From Plasmodium relictum (taxonomy: Eukaryota > Apicomplexa > Aconoidasida > Haemosporida > Plasmodiidae): a stretch of 64,000 bases of DNA. Positions 1 to 12,536 of the stretch are shown here, piece after piece (positions within the stretch are counted from its first letter, which is position 1; every line of letters begins with the position of its first letter). The stretch covers positions 1 through 64,000 of the forward strand of contig NW_021628359.1 in NCBI RefSeq assembly GCF_900005765.1, in the 5' to 3' direction. Below the pieces are notes generated by a model, which saw nothing but the letters and a program-made list of their open reading frames with translations, searched no databases and had not been told where the DNA came from. Both the position numbers and the translations under genes were made by a program.

Positions 1-32
1 TGATTATTCAGAAAAATCATAAGGAGACATAC

Positions 33-669
33 TGATTTATTAATTGCCTGTTTAATGACTTTGCTAGAGTATTAAACAAACAAATTAATAAAGAGCATGT
101 ATAACTAAGTATACGTTTATATATATATATTCGTTTTTATTATATATATATATACTGTTTTCTTATGATGCATAATATTTAATTGAAGTTAAATTTTACT
201 GCATCTTTTAATAAACCTATTAACAGTTATAAATGAGTTTTTATTTACAAAGAATTAATATCTTCTTTTAATTAAAAACATACAAATAATTTATAACAAT
301 TTATTAAGTCAAAATTTATGATATTCAATGTTATTTCAAAAATACATTGAATAATACATAAACATTTCTCTTATCTCTTAAGTTTTTACTAAGTTAACAT
401 TTCTTTCTTTTAATTTTTATTTACACTAAAAATTAAAACATAACATAACATTTATAAAACTCTTAAAAAAAAAAAATATTTAATTTTTTTTTTTTTTTTA
501 AATTACAAAGATGTATATATATATAAATAAACAAACAAAAAAAAATAACTTTATTTTTTTTTTTTTTTTTTTATATAGGACTAGCGTCAGTGCATGGCTA
601 ACTTGTACGTATACAACTAGCAACTAGCTTAGCATGCTACAAAAGGTTAATAATACCTTTTATTAACCA
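33..669 (-). repeat. Complete solo LTR, subfamily 1
   Basis: This 637-bp repeat starts TGATTTATTAATTGCC on the plus strand and ends TTTTATTAACCA, so it has TG...CA ends. Hairpin A (33-100) pairs TTTATTAATT with AATTAATAAA and TGTTTAAT with ATTAAACA. Hairpin B (645-668) pairs GGTTAATAA with TTATTAACC. An inner palindrome near 325-352 pairs ATTCAATGT with ACATTGAAT, and a conserved block near 580-605 contains GCGTCAGTGCATGGCTAACT. The flanks are CATAC (28-32) and CATAT (670-674), a likely 5-bp target-site duplication with one transition. It matches many copies in the window. The sense strand is inferred from copies that abut gag or integrase remnants. Confidence 0.75.
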
Positions 670-675
670 CATATA

Positions 676-1170
676 TAACATTTAATTTGAACCACGAAAT
701 TTTATATTGCTTAACAGGTATGTATTTTCTTTGAAAAATGCACACTTATTTACAAAGAATAAGTGTATTCTTTTGATTTAAAAACTTTCAAAAACATTAA
801 ATTCTAAGTTATTCACTGCTATTTCGAAATATACAAGTTTGAATATAACACAAGCATTATGTTTTTTATTTATTAAAAGAAATAAAATTTTTTCTTATAG
901 TCACTTTTCATACATTAATTTTAATATATGTAAAAATTAATTCTCTCTTCAATTCAAAACGCAACAACCAAATAAAAAAAAATAAAAAAAAAATTTTTTT
1001 TTTTTTATATCTGCAAAAGATATATAGAATAAAATAAACAAAAAAAGTAGCTATATATATATATATTTTTTTTTTTTTAACTATCGTCAGTGCATGGTTA
1101 ACTTGTATCTTCCTGATTAATAAGCTAATTTTATATATTATAAAAGGTTAATAACCTCGTTTATTAATCA
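676..1170 (-). repeat. Truncated LTR, subfamily 1 (lacks hairpin A end)
   Basis: It repeats the inner part of the preceding LTR: the AAGAAT...ATTCTT palindrome near 757-773, the TTATTCACTG...ATTTCGAAATAT block, CGTCAGTGCATGG near 1084 and hairpin B at 1146-1169. The hairpin A end is missing, so two copies lie head to tail with the second one shortened. Confidence 0.65.
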
Positions 1171-1184
1171 ATACTCTATCCAAG

Positions 1185-1721
1185 TGGTCAATGAATAAAT
1201 CCATTTCCCTTAATTAATATGTATTTTAAATATTTAAAATTTAAATAATTATGTCTTCTTTAGGAAAATATTGCATTCTAAAAAATTAAGCTAATAGAAC
1301 CTTGACTTAGTGTGTCTAATTATACATATTTTTTTTAAGACACATCTCGGTTACGATTATATTATGTCTTTTTTTTATTTTTTTTATTTTATATATTTTT
1401 TTTATTTTATTTATTTTTTTAATTTTTTTTTTGCATGTTTTATTTTTTTTAAAAAAAAAATATTGTCTTTTTTAATTTTTTTTTGAAAAACAAAAGATTT
1501 TAAAAAAGAGGAGAAATTGAATGGAAAAGGTTAGAAAGTGGATTGCTTTTATTTTTTTTTGAACTTTTATAGATTTTAAAAATTTTTAGTGATTTAATTA
1601 ATTTTGTATTATAAATAAAATCTATAATACAAAATTATAAAGGAGTCCTAAAATTTGCTCTTTATTAACTTGGATATTCATTACTTTTATTCGATTCTTT
1701 GAATATCCAATTAATAAATCA
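1185..1721 (+). repeat. LTR-like repeat, subfamily X
   Basis: A 0.54-kb repeat starts TGGTCAATGAATAAA and ends CCAATTAATAAATCA. It shares long blocks with 23312-23673, 25379-25914 and 49603-50079, such as CTCGGTTACGATTATATTA, GTGGATTGCTTTTA and CAAAATTATAAAGGAGTCC. Its 3' end is a hairpin (1661-1719) pairing TTGGATATTC with GAATATCCAA. The outer part TTTATTAA...TTAATAAATCA is shared with hairpin A of the other LTRs, so X is read as another LTR subfamily. Confidence 0.6.
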
Positions 1722-1869
1722 CTAATATAATTATATAATAATTATATGTTCCTTGTAAATGTATTTTTATAATAAACAAAATTGTTAGGTATTAATCATA
1801 TGTTCTTTATTAATTTGCTTACTAAATACAATATAAAAGTTCTGAACATGTTAATAATAAATTAATATC

Positions 1870-2345
1870 TAGAAGTACCATGGCGTGTTATAGTTATATT
1901 TAAAGGTCAAGAATTTCAAGATTATGTTAATATGGAATTACCGATAAAATTATATCATACTAATGCTCATTATCCTTAAGGAAATTGTGTGAATAAAAGT
2001 TTTATAAAAATTCCTAATTACATACTTAAAGCCTGAAATAAAGAAAAATAAATACATTTAAAGAAATAGAACAAACAAAGTATTGAATTATAACAATATG
2101 CTACGTGAAGCTTTAGGAAAAATACCATATTTTGCATTCTGAAACTGATTATATACGCCAAAAAACTTCAAAATAATACCTGAAATTACATCACAGATAA
2201 AAATCATTTAAGTGAAAGATGTAATGTGATACACAAGGATTTTAGTGAGCTTAAAAAAAAAAACAATGTTAAATAGCAAGGATATTTACGTTGTTTATAT
2301 CATACTAGTTTTCTAATTACGAAGAAAATTATGATGAATCATTTA
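1870..2345 (+). pseudogene. Ty3/gypsy integrase core remnant
   Basis: From about 1881 one frame reads like the integrase catalytic core: FKGQEFQDYV, then KLYHTNAHYP, a stop (1977-1979) where PQ would usually continue, then GNCVNKSF. This matches the family pattern around the second acidic catalytic residue and the T-A-[HY]-P-Q-x-N-G segment of retroviral-type integrases. More stops and frame changes follow. Near 2170-2200 the decayed frame resembles the segment KITPEIAEEMRII of the integrase remnant at 62829-63450. An LTR at 2436-3025 cuts the element and the integrase tail resumes near 3045. It cannot be functional. Confidence 0.65.
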
Positions 2346-2435
2346 AGTTGAAATTTTAAATGTAAGTTATTTTTATTCCTTCTTCATATAACTGAAATTT
2401 TAAATAGAATTTTCAAATATATCCATGTATATTAT

Positions 2436-3025
2436 TGACTTATTAATTGCTTGTTCAAAGATTTTGCCAGAGTATTGAACAAAAAAATTAATAAAGAGAA
2501 TGTAGAAATGCATCTTATTGTTTTAATTATTTTAAAAATGTATTCATTTTATTAATACATATACTTTACATATATAGTTTACATAACTAAGAAATCTTTA
2601 TTGTAGGGGTATTTATTTACTTTAATAAAAATATGCCTTTATTTTTATTAAAAATTTAAATATTAAGATTATTTATTATGTAAAATAATTAAAGAAAAAA
2701 AAAAGTTATTAACAATCTTTAAGAAATACGTAAAAGCTAAATATTAATAAAAATAAAACTCTTTTATTCTTTTAAGTTTTGAATTTTTCTTACTGATTAA
2801 GAATTAATTAGATTTGACAACAAAAATTTTACAAAAATATTTTATTAAATCTTTTGTTGTATTTGTCAAAAAAAATAAATAAAAATAAATTTAACAAAAA
2901 AAATACATGCAAAAAAAAAAAATAATTATTTTTTTTTTTTTTAAACTATCAAATGCATAACAATATATTTTCTTATGAACAACTATTATTTTATTAATGG
3001 TTAATAATATCTTTTATTAATTTTT
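2436..3025 (-). repeat. LTR, subfamily 2, inserted in integrase remnant
   Basis: Hairpin A is at 2437-2498 and the B-type hairpin (GGTTAATAA...TTATTAAT) at 2999-3022. The middle differs from subfamily 1 but matches 8673-9298 and, inverted, 14856-15393: for example TTTATTTACTTTAATAAAAAT, a dyad around TTTGACAACAAAAATTTT, and CTTATGAACAACTATTATT. It interrupts a retrotransposon integrase remnant whose two halves lie on either side. Confidence 0.65.
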
Positions 3026-3039
3026 AATCAAAGAAATGA

Positions 3040-3310
3040 ATTTAAGATCTATCCTACAAAGATTAAAATGTTCTGTAACATGAATAAAGAAATTTACGAG
3101 ATACAAATTAAAAACTTAATTCAAGTAATAGAAAAGAATAGGAAAAGATGAATTCTAATAAACACAAATTTAAGAATTGTTTTTATATTTATGAAAGAAG
3201 AGAGATTCTTTTATTATCCATAAACGGTCTTAAGATGAGGGTAATCTATAATAAACTACAGAAACTCCTAAAGATTACAGATATATCCAGGGGAAATACT
3301 TTTTTATAGA
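3040..3310 (+). pseudogene. Integrase tail remnant, downstream half
   Basis: The plus-strand frame near 3055-3160 reads TKIKMFCNMNKEIYEIQIKN. It lines up with TKIKLFNNKTNEICERQMRN in the integrase remnant at 62829-63450, with T-K-I-K, F, N, E-I, E, Q and N shared. It is the continuation of 1870-2345 after the LTR insertion. It has no start and carries stops. Confidence 0.55.
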
Positions 3311-4096
3311 AATTTCTTACAATAGTTCTTTCTCAGTTGATAGTTTACAGTTAATATTCCTCTATATTAATATTTTAAGATAAATTCTCCATACAAAATG
3401 AAACATGCTATATTTTATAGGTGTATAAATTGAGAATAAATGTCTTGCATATCTACATTTTGTGAATAAAAAATGTTGTGTGGATATCACTTTATTGAAA
3501 AAATGAAAAAAATAAATAATTGTTTTTTTCTTCGTTAAAGCAAGGAAAAGAAAAAATAGGTAATCAGAGGAAAAAAAAATTTTTTTGAAGGGATATATAT
3601 TTTTACGTTAAAGAAATATTAAAAATATATAAGGAGAATGTATTCATATGTTATGTAAATAATATATGTTAATTATATGTTTTAAAAAAAAGTTAAAAAA
3701 TTGACCTTAATTCATTATAAAATTGTTAATTATCTTAATAAAACTAAGGGAGATTTTTTTATATTCTATTCACCAAATTGTTCACTCAATACATCAAAAA
3801 AGCCTTAAAATGAGTAAATGATGAATCATATGAAAACTAAAATTGCATATTATATGAGATATTATATAAAACAAATGATAAGGGCAAATTAAAAAAATAA
3901 TAATTAAAATATCAAATATTTCATTTAAATTTTCACGATATTTTTATATCTTTAAGTTTTTCTTATTAATTTTTTTATTTTTCACATATTTAAGTTCTCA
4001 TTAATATTACTTATGAGCTATATCTTCCAAAATACTCTTATTAACTTTTACATATTCTAGTTCATCTCCTTTTTAATAATTTTTCTTTTGTTTTTT
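3311..4096. other. AT-rich spacer, no gene seen
   Basis: Homopolymer and AT runs with no sustained reading frame. It is probably decayed element sequence on the left and the 3' flank of the minus-strand gene on the right. Confidence 0.5.
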
Positions 4097-4636
4097 TTAT
4101 AAATCTTCAGTATTTTTACTTGATATATAATATGGACTTGCATTGTGACATTCGCATTCCTTTTTTTTTTTCCCACAAGACGTTATAAACCTACGGAATT
4201 TTCGAAATCCATGCTGTAAAACAAAGTAACAATTATTTAAAAAAGTATTTTTTTTAATATTTAGGAAAGTTAAATTTAAATAAATAAATCCAGAAAAATA
4301 AATGAAAAAAAAGACATGAACATAATTATTTAATAAATCTGAACTTACCCTAATAGTGAAGTACACTAAGGCTACATAGAAAGCAATTTCGCAAAGAAAT
4401 ACTTCCAAATATACGCAAGAATTTGCATCTGATGGTTCACTTCGTGGAGTTTGTTTTGGAAGATTATTACTAGAACTTGAAGATTCTATGCTTATTTCAT
4501 CTGTAATATTAACACATACATTAGAGAAATGAACAGTGCTAGTTGATGCACCTATCAAACTTGCTGGAGCAGAGTTACAAGTATCGTTACTTACTTTTAT
4601 AGCATTTGAATGTGATTGTTCAGATTTAGGTTCCAT
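4097..4636 (-). CDS. Two-exon membrane protein, unknown family
   Basis: Exon 1 is 4349-4636 (96 codons) and exon 2 is 4097-4213 (38 codons plus stop), joined across a 135-nt intron (4214-4348) with donor GTAAGT and acceptor TTTTACAG, both phase 0. The spliced product is about 134 aa. Residues 1-72 are polar and rich in Ser, Asn and Thr, without an N-terminal signal peptide. A hydrophobic span of about 22 residues (about 75-96) ends exactly at the splice junction. The C-terminal tail is basic (KFRRF, KKKK) with Cys pairs (CGKKKKECEC). The intron is open in frame, so the unspliced reading adds a second hydrophobic stretch and gives 179 aa. This two-exon, one-span layout resembles several small subtelomeric Plasmodium families, but I do not recognise the family. 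The clean donor and acceptor support a real gene. Confidence 0.65.
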   Translation of the reverse strand: MEPKSEQSHSNAIKVSNDTCNSAPASLIGASTSTVHFSNVCVNITDEISIESSSSSNNLPKQTPRSEPSDANSCVYLEVFLCEIAFYVALVYFTIRVSSDLLNNYVHVFFFIYFSGFIYLNLTFLNIKKNTFLNNCYFVLQHGFRKFRRFITSCGKKKKECECHNASPYYISSKNTEDL

Positions 4637-7600
4637 TTATAATTATTATATCTTTAGAGTATTAAAATTATTATTTTTACTTTTAATCATAATTTAAAGA
4701 ATTTTAGTTGTTTTCATTTATAATTAGTACTTATAATTTAAAGAAAAAAGAAAGAAAAGAATTAAATAATAATAATGGAAATTAAAGAACCATAAATAAA
4801 AAGTTGTAATAATAAATTGAAAAAGAAAAAAATTTAAAATATATAACCTTAAATTTAATTAATTAAAATCTGTTTTTTAAAAAATTTATGTAATTTACAA
4901 ATTTACTAAACTAATTAAATTTCAGTTTCAAAAAGGGAATATTAAATATCTAATTTAAAAATTGAACTTTTTTTTAATATTTTTGAAGAAAATATTTTAT
5001 TTATATGTATTAGAAAAATTAGAATCTTAAATGAATCCTTTATACAAATATTTCTAACAATTTTTTAACTTATTTTTATTATTACTTTTTTTAAAGATAA
5101 CGAAAAAAAAAAAAAAAAATCCACTATTTCTAGTAAAAAGCATGGAAGAACATGTAGAATTAAGTCAAATATTTTTTTTTTACTAAATTTCTTTTTAAAA
5201 AATATAATTTATCTAAATACATCACTTTCAATTACAAAATTTTTTTTCTGACAAAAAAAAATTTAGTTTTACAAGATTTAAATAAATAATTTTGAATTTA
5301 TTATTAATAAGAACAAATAAAATACTCTTGAATTTAAATAAAAGAAATCAACTCAAAATTTAAAAATTTTACACAATGCTTATTAAATACTTTTAGTTTT
5401 ATTCTTATTTTATAATTTTTTTTTTTTTAATTATTTAAGTAATTTAATTTAAAATTATTTTTTATATTATATCATTTTAGAAATTACTTTTCTTAGCATT
5501 TTGTTAAAAAATTTCTCATGATATTTTATCAAAATGTGTCATTACAATAATATTTTTTTCCTTATTTTTGATAGAATTTTAACTTTGAATAAATAAGAAA
5601 AATTAAAAAAAAACTAAATATTTAAAGGATTTAGTGGTAGCAAATTAATTAAAAGCACAAGGATAAGAAAATAAATTTTTTTTTTAAATAAATTTGGATT
5701 ACAATTCTTGAGGAAAACACATAAAAAATATAGTGATATTTTTTTATTTTAAATTATTTTGGATTTCATTTTTTTTATTTTTTTTAAAAAAATAAAAAGA
5801 TGATTTCTTTTTTTTAAAGGAGAAATATTTAATTTTTTACAATTACAAATTTATTTAATTAAATTTAAATATATATAATTTTTTAAAAAAGTTATTATAA
5901 CTCATAAAAGAAAAACTATAAAAATTACATCATCATTAAAACTTCACATTAATATTACTAAATTGTTCTAATCAACTTTCTACAAAATTATTTTAGTTAA
6001 ATTTTTTTTTTTAATTTATATTAAAAATCTTTTTATTTTGACTTACTATTTTATTTGGAATTTTAAATAATTTATCCTTTATTCATTTATCATTTATTCT
6101 ATTAAATTTTTATATAATATGTTTTTATCTAGATCTTTAAAATTTTTCATGTAATTTTTATTTATAGTAAATAGTAATTCGTTATTTAAAAACAAAGGAA
6201 AAAAGTTATGCACTAGTTTTAAATATTTTTTAATGTTTATTTAAATAACTGAAAATTTACTTTGCGTATATTTTTTAATTTTTAATTTTTCTTTTAGCAT
6301 TATATAATTAATTTTTTTTTTTAAACTATTAGGAAATTTTATTTTTAAGCTAGTTAATTAGTAAATTTAATGGAGTAATTTCTTTTTTCTTGATTTTTTG
6401 TTTGGAAAAGTAAATAATATAAATTTCACAAAATAAATATTAATAATTTAATTTTTTTTTTTTAATTTAATAAAAAAAATATTATAATATTTTTTTTATA
6501 ATCATTTAAGCAAGCATATAAATGTTCTAAGTTATTTAAAAAAAAAAAAATTTTTTTAAAATAGAAAGGATTTAAAAAGTTCACATATCTAATTTATAGA
6601 AATATTTGTGTATGAGATATAAAGATACATGTAGTTATTTTTAATATAAAACTCTAAAGAATATAAATTTTTCTTTAGAAATAGATAGAGTAGAAATAAG
6701 AATACTGTGAACTATAGTTCCAAAAATAATAACAATATCATTAGAATCTATATACAATAAATATAAATGTATTAAAAAAAAAATAAAAATAGTAATGGAT
6801 CTCATTATATGTTGGCAATGATGTGAATTATAAATTAAGACACTAAATATGTTCAAATGAAATAAAAATAATTTTGTGTTTATTTTAATGTAATTATGTT
6901 AATTATGATTGATTTAATAATGTTTTTATTATTAATGAAATGATAATATTACGTATATATATATACAATAATATTAAATTATAGAAGAAAAATTGAAATT
7001 GAAAATATGTGCATGCAATTATTAGTGAAAATTGTACAATTAAAATGGGAGAAAAATAAATAACATTAAAATAATATAAATATGCATTATAATTATGCAA
7101 ATTATTATGATTATGACTCAATTGATAAAATACTTACAATAGCTTTAGGAAAAAAAAAAATTCATTGTTAGCTATGGCAGTAAATGTTATTTAAATAATA
7201 TATTATAATTTTAATAATTAAATAATAACGTTAAATATATGTTTTTCTTATTGAAATCAGGTAAATTATCGAAGTCAAAGTTGTGCGTAAATTTTTTATT
7301 ATGATTATATATTATATGTATAGCATATTTTTAATATGCTTTTTAATATATATTTTACATATTTTATATATAGTTAATATATAATATAATTTTTAGGTAT
7401 AGAATTTATTATTTTATATAAAAATGATATTTTAAAGTTTTTTTTTCCTTTTTATTTATTATCCTTTTTTATTTAATTAAACAAATTACTAAGTATTAGA
7501 GTATGAATTTATCTATTATTTTGATAAAAATTATTAAAATTATATTACTTTTACACATAAGTAATATATTTTTGTACGTGAAATGATTAAGTATAATTAA

Positions 7601-8672
7601 CTGTTAATTATACATATATTTTCAGTATTAATATAACTACATGTATTTCAAGAAAATACCATTTTCTAAAATATAAATATAGTTATTTCATAAAACAATA
7701 TTATAATAATAAATTTTAGTGAATTGATAGTCTATATATATATATTTAAATTCAAATAGAAAAAAAAAAAAATGGAAACAAAAAAATATATATATGAAGT
7801 ATTTCGTTGTCTTTTTTATTTATTAAATGAATATTTCCCAAATTTTTATAATCACATTAATGCATATTGATGACAAGGATTTTATCTAAAGTATTTTGAA
7901 AAAAAAATTAAAATTAGAGTAATAAATTTTAAAATATTAGTATGCTTTTACATTTAATTCTACAAATATTCTAGATCCTCTATTGAGAATCTAGAGCAAA
8001 TTTATTAATATTATTTTAAAGATAATATATTAAAAATAGTCTCCTTCGTATAGTTTTCATCTGTTTAAATTTTTTTATATTAAAAAAAGAATAGAAAAAT
8101 TGTTTGAAGAATATGCATTAATATAAAAGTAAAAAAATGGTATATATATTTAAAAAATATTATTCATTTTTAGAATGGCATTTTAAAATAAACAATAAAA
8201 CATTCTTAATGATAAAAAAAAAAGTTAAATGATTATAAAAAATACATTACAATGAGTTACCATAAAAATATATGAAGAATATATTCTATTCATGAAATTT
8301 TTTATTTAGGAATTCTAAATAAAAATTAATATATATACTGTTATTATATTTTTATATTTATTCTAAATAAAGGCTCATATATCATTTATATACTAAATTA
8401 ATTTCATTTTAATACAATATATATATAAAGATAAATAAAATAATAAAGAATAATATATGTGTTCCTTAAAAAAATGCATTCATTGAATTTTTAATGATAT
8501 ATTCAAATTATTAGAATAGAAAACGATTTTCTATTTTTTATTTATAATAATTTAATGTATTATGTATGTGTTGTGAATTTATGTCTCAAATAGAACTATA
8601 TAAAAGTAATGATTTAAAAAGTATATATTTTATTAAAAACAAATTATCTAAGGAAAAAAAAAAATAAGATAT
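4637..8672. other. Long AT-rich non-coding stretch
   Basis: About 4 kb of extreme AT sequence with poly(A)/poly(T) runs and short AT microsatellites (near 6953-6966 and 7733-7743). The short open frames here, for example 6641-6856 and 6903-7121 minus, are Ile/Phe/Tyr/Asn-rich with no domain or splice support and look like chance frames. The first few hundred bases are the 5' flank of the minus-strand gene ending at 4636. Confidence 0.5.
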
Positions 8673-9298
8673 TGATTTATTAATTAGTCGCTTAATGGCT
8701 TTACTATAGTATTGAATAAACTAATTAATAAATAGCATATAAAGATGTCTATACTAGTTTTAATTATTGCAAAAAATAATTTATATGCTATTAGTACATA
8801 AATTTTAAATTTATAGTTTACATAACTGAGTGATCATTGTTTTATAGGAATTTATTTACTTTAATAAAAATACATATTTTTCTTAAGAATTTAAATCCTC
8901 GCTAAAATTAATGATCATGTAAAAATTATTTAGGACAAACAAATTTCAATTATATTTATTAAAATTATTTCAAAAATATGTAAAAGTTAAATATTAATAA
9001 AATTAAAGTTCTTTTTGTTTTTTTTTTAAATTTCGAATTCAGCTTATTATTGTCTAAAAATTAATTCGATTTGACTACAAAAATTTTAAAAACATTTCAT
9101 TCAATCTTTAATTAAAAAAAAAAAAAAATCCTTTTTTCTTTTTTAAAACAAACAAAAATAAATTCAATAAAAATGATTCACAAAAAAAAAAAAAAATATT
9201 CGTATTTTTTTTTTTTTTAGAGAATATATGTCTAACTCTCTAATTTCCATATGAACAACTATCATTAATAAAAGGTTAATAGTATATTTTACTAACCA
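8673..9298 (-). repeat. LTR, subfamily 2
   Basis: A 626-bp copy from TGATTTATTAATTAG to TACTAACCA. Hairpin A is at 8674-8735 and hairpin B at 9274-9297. It matches 2436-3025 through the middle (TTTATTTACTTTAATAAAAAT, TTCGATTTGACTACAAAAATT, CATATGAACAACTATCATTA). The flanks GATAT and CCGTC do not match, so the target duplication is lost or the ends were exchanged by recombination. Confidence 0.65.
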
Positions 9299-9710
9299 CC
9301 GTCTGAATACTTTTATAGTATTTTAAACAGTATATTTAATAAAGATCGTACATAAAGATCTCGACTTATTTTGTTATTTGGAATACTATATATTACCAAA
9401 ATTTTAAAATATTTATAAATTACAATTAATATTAAAAATTATTTATCAATCCAGTTAATGTGAACTTCAAACTTAATGACATCCTAACACTATTAATTTA
9501 TTCACCAAAGATAATTCATCACAAAAAAAAAAAAAAGTTATTCTCACTAAAATAAATAAATTTTTTTTTCATTCTCCTACAAAAAAAAATTATTATTAAA
9601 ATTTTTTTTTTTGTGAACCTAATAAAATAAAAATATATTATATGTACTAAAATATATAGTGAAATGCATATATGAAGATATACAATTAAATATAATTATA
9701 AAACAATGTA

Positions 9711-9714
<4 letters not shown>

Positions 9715-9785
<71 letters not shown>
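9715..9785. repeat. Long AT dinucleotide microsatellite
   Basis: An almost perfect run of about 35 AT units in a non-genic stretch. It creates a false Tyr-Ile repeat in an otherwise meaningless frame. Confidence 0.95.
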
Positions 9786-9792
<7 letters not shown>

Positions 9793-9894
9793 CTATCCTC
9801 TTGTACACAATTTTATAAATCTGTATTTTTTAAAAACTTTATGTGAATATGACAAAACTTATATAATATTCTTTATTAATTATTATTAAAATAG

Positions 9895-9965
9895 GTCGAC
9901 AATACCATTTATTGGTCAACTAGCTATTATTCTATAAAAGGTTAATGCTATTTTTTATTAAGCAG
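9895..9965 (-). repeat. LTR end fragment with hairpin B
   Basis: Contains CTAGCTATTATTCTATAAAAGG followed by a degenerate B hairpin (GGTTAAT...TTATTAA, 9940-9962), like the TGGTT end of the complete LTRs. No matching hairpin A lies nearby. Confidence 0.45.
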
Positions 9966-11775
9966 ATATATAATTACATAAATGAGTTATATATATGCAT
10001 ATATATCATTTTAATTTTATTTTTTTATATATGAAAGAAAAAAATGATTATTTAAATTATAAAAATAAGAAGCTGTTACAATTACCATAATATCTTATTA
10101 TATTAATCTTAAATATAACATATAAGTTTTATTTTATTGAAGCTTGCACTATTTTTAATCAAAAACAGTGTAATTATAAATGTAGAAATAAAAATATAAA
10201 AAATTAATTACGCTTATGTGAAATTAAAAAATATTAAGAACAAATAATGTAGCTAAGTAACAAACAATAATTTTTTTTCTCTCACTTTTATTTAACTTTT
10301 TATATTCTCCATTTATTTTAAATTTTATAAAGATTTAGACTTTCTTCAAGGAAAAAAGAATTTATGATAAAAAAAAAATTATTTTATAATAAAAACATTT
10401 AAACTATAAAATATAAAGTTAAAATAAATTACATGCTTTAGTACGTTTTTATTTATTTTTTTAATTTTTTATAACATTTTATGGAGTTTTATTTTATTTT
10501 TTTTAAAGAATGAGAAAAGTTATGTTTCTAAATTTTTATTTATCCATTTTTCTTAAAACAATATAATCTATTTTCACTAAATTACATAAAAAGATGACAT
10601 TATTAAGCATCATGTAATAGAAAATTTTTCTTAATTTCTTATATTTTTTGAAAAATTAGATTACAAAAAGTTGAAATATATAGTATTTTTATTATATCTT
10701 CTATTTTAAAAGAAAATACATTTACTTTATTAATCATACTATATTAATATATGAATAAATCAATTTTAATTCACATTATGGTATTTAAGTTTATTTTGTT
10801 CTATTTAAAATAATTTTTATTTCTATGTTAAATATATAATTAAAAAAAAAAATGTACAATTCTTAGATTCATATATAAAGAAATAATAACACATTGAATT
10901 AGTCTTATAAAGTAAAATACAAAACAAATTATATCATTTTTAACTATATGCTTTACTCTTCTTTATATTGAAGGAAATAACAATAATATATATATATCAA
11001 ATAAAATATGAAATTATAGGAAAAATAGAAAAATGTAAATTTTTAATAATATGTCATTAAATTACGCATATCAATACAAGGATGAAATATAAAAACATAT
11101 AAATTTTTTTTTTACTTATTGGAGGAAAAAATATAACAATTAATTGAAAATTCAACATGCCATTAAGAATATTTAACAGAATACTTAAATTTAAAATTTT
11201 TTTTGATTTTCATATTATTATTAAACATTGTTTGTCCTATTTAGTTATGAAAAATTTACATAATATCAAATATATTATATTTATCAAAGATAAAAAAATA
11301 AAAAAGTTTCATCATTCTACTTAAAGTATAAGGATAGCTAATAAAAAATAAATTATAAAATAAAAAAAAATAGATAATTAAGTTATAATAAAAAAAAGAA
11401 AAAGAAATTAAAGTAGATAGAAAAAAAAAGTATGAGAATATTAAAAGAAAATTATTTTTCAACTACAGGAGATATGGTATTTCCATAAATTATTTAATGA
11501 TGAAATAAAAAATCCATACAATCGTTATGAGTATTGCTTGTTAAGTTTTAAAATAAACTAAATTATAAAAAAATTATTATTTTATAATTATTTTTTATTT
11601 CAGAATGAAAACCTTTAAATTACTTTATTTTTGTTAATTTTATATTAGTTACATATTTATTAGCACTAAGTTAAATATAAGAGATTGATATCAGTCAGAA
11701 GGATAATATAAAAATATTAGGAGAAACTATTGAATTAATAGATAAATATAGTTATTCTACATGTAGTTCCCCAAA
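9966..11775. other. AT-rich stretch without a supported gene
   Basis: No frame with compositional or motif support. The minus-strand open stretch at 11256-11462 is a Phe/Tyr/Leu run expected by chance at this base composition. Confidence 0.5.
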
Positions 11776-12398
11776 TGGTTAATAAAAGGTATTATTAATC
11801 TTTTATAATATATAAGGTTAGTTTACTAGTCAGGAAAACACAGGCAAACCATATAGTGACGCTAGTTAAAATATATATATATATATAATATATTTTTGTT
11901 TATTTATTCTTTATGTATTTGCTATTATTTTAAAAAAAAAAAATATTTTAATTTTTTTTTATGTTTTTTGTTGTTAAATGATAAATAGAGAATTAATTTT
12001 TATTTATATAAAAATTAAAGTATGAAAAGTAACAATGATAAAGCTTTTTATTTCTTTTAAATAAATAAAAAGTATAATGTTTGTGTCATATTCGATTTGA
12101 ATATATTGATATAATACTGAATAACTTAGAATTTAATTTTGTTATTTATGTGCGTTTCTAACTTAAGAGAATATACTTATTCTTTATAAACAAGTATACA
12201 TTTGTCGAAATAAAATATGTCTGTTAAGCAATATAGAATTTTTTAATTCAAATTAAATGTAATATATTATAAATATTACTATATATAATAAAAATAAGTA
12301 TATATATTAAAAATATGAATATTTAATTATACAAGCTCTTTATTAATTTGTTTGCTTAATACCCTAACAAAGTCATTAAACAGGCAATTAATAAACCA
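11776..12398 (+). repeat. LTR, subfamily 1
   Basis: A 623-bp copy from TGGTTAATAAAAGGTATTAT to CAATTAATAAACCA. Hairpin B is at 11777-11800. The conserved block TTTACTAGTCAGGAAAACAC...GTGACGCTAGTTAAA is at 11820-11868, inner palindromes lie near 12095-12130 and 12170-12190, and hairpin A is at 12335-12396. The orientation is opposite to the copy at 33-669. Confidence 0.7.
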
Positions 12399-12536
12399 AT
12401 AGGATAAATATTTCTATGTATAATATAAGAATATGTATATACACTAAAAATTAGTATACTTAGTTATACATGTTCTTTATTAATTTACATGTTTAATACT
12501 CTAGCAAAGTCATTAACAGGAAATTAATAAATCAAC
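12399..12536 (+). repeat. Tandem duplicate of LTR A end
   Basis: A second hairpin A (12472-12533) with its leading sequence (ATTTCTATGTATAATATAAG, then ACTAAAAATTAGTATACTTA) follows the first directly. The same arrangement recurs at 26542-26657 and 62690-62828, so A-end doubling is a recurrent product in this family. Confidence 0.6.

Noticed and set aside
6641..7121. Two minus-strand frames of about 70 codons
   Set aside because: Ile/Phe/Tyr/Asn-rich, without motifs or introns, as expected by chance at this base composition.
9659..9889. 76-codon plus-strand frame with a Tyr-Ile repeat
   Set aside because: It is created by the AT microsatellite at 9715-9785; there is no other coding signal.
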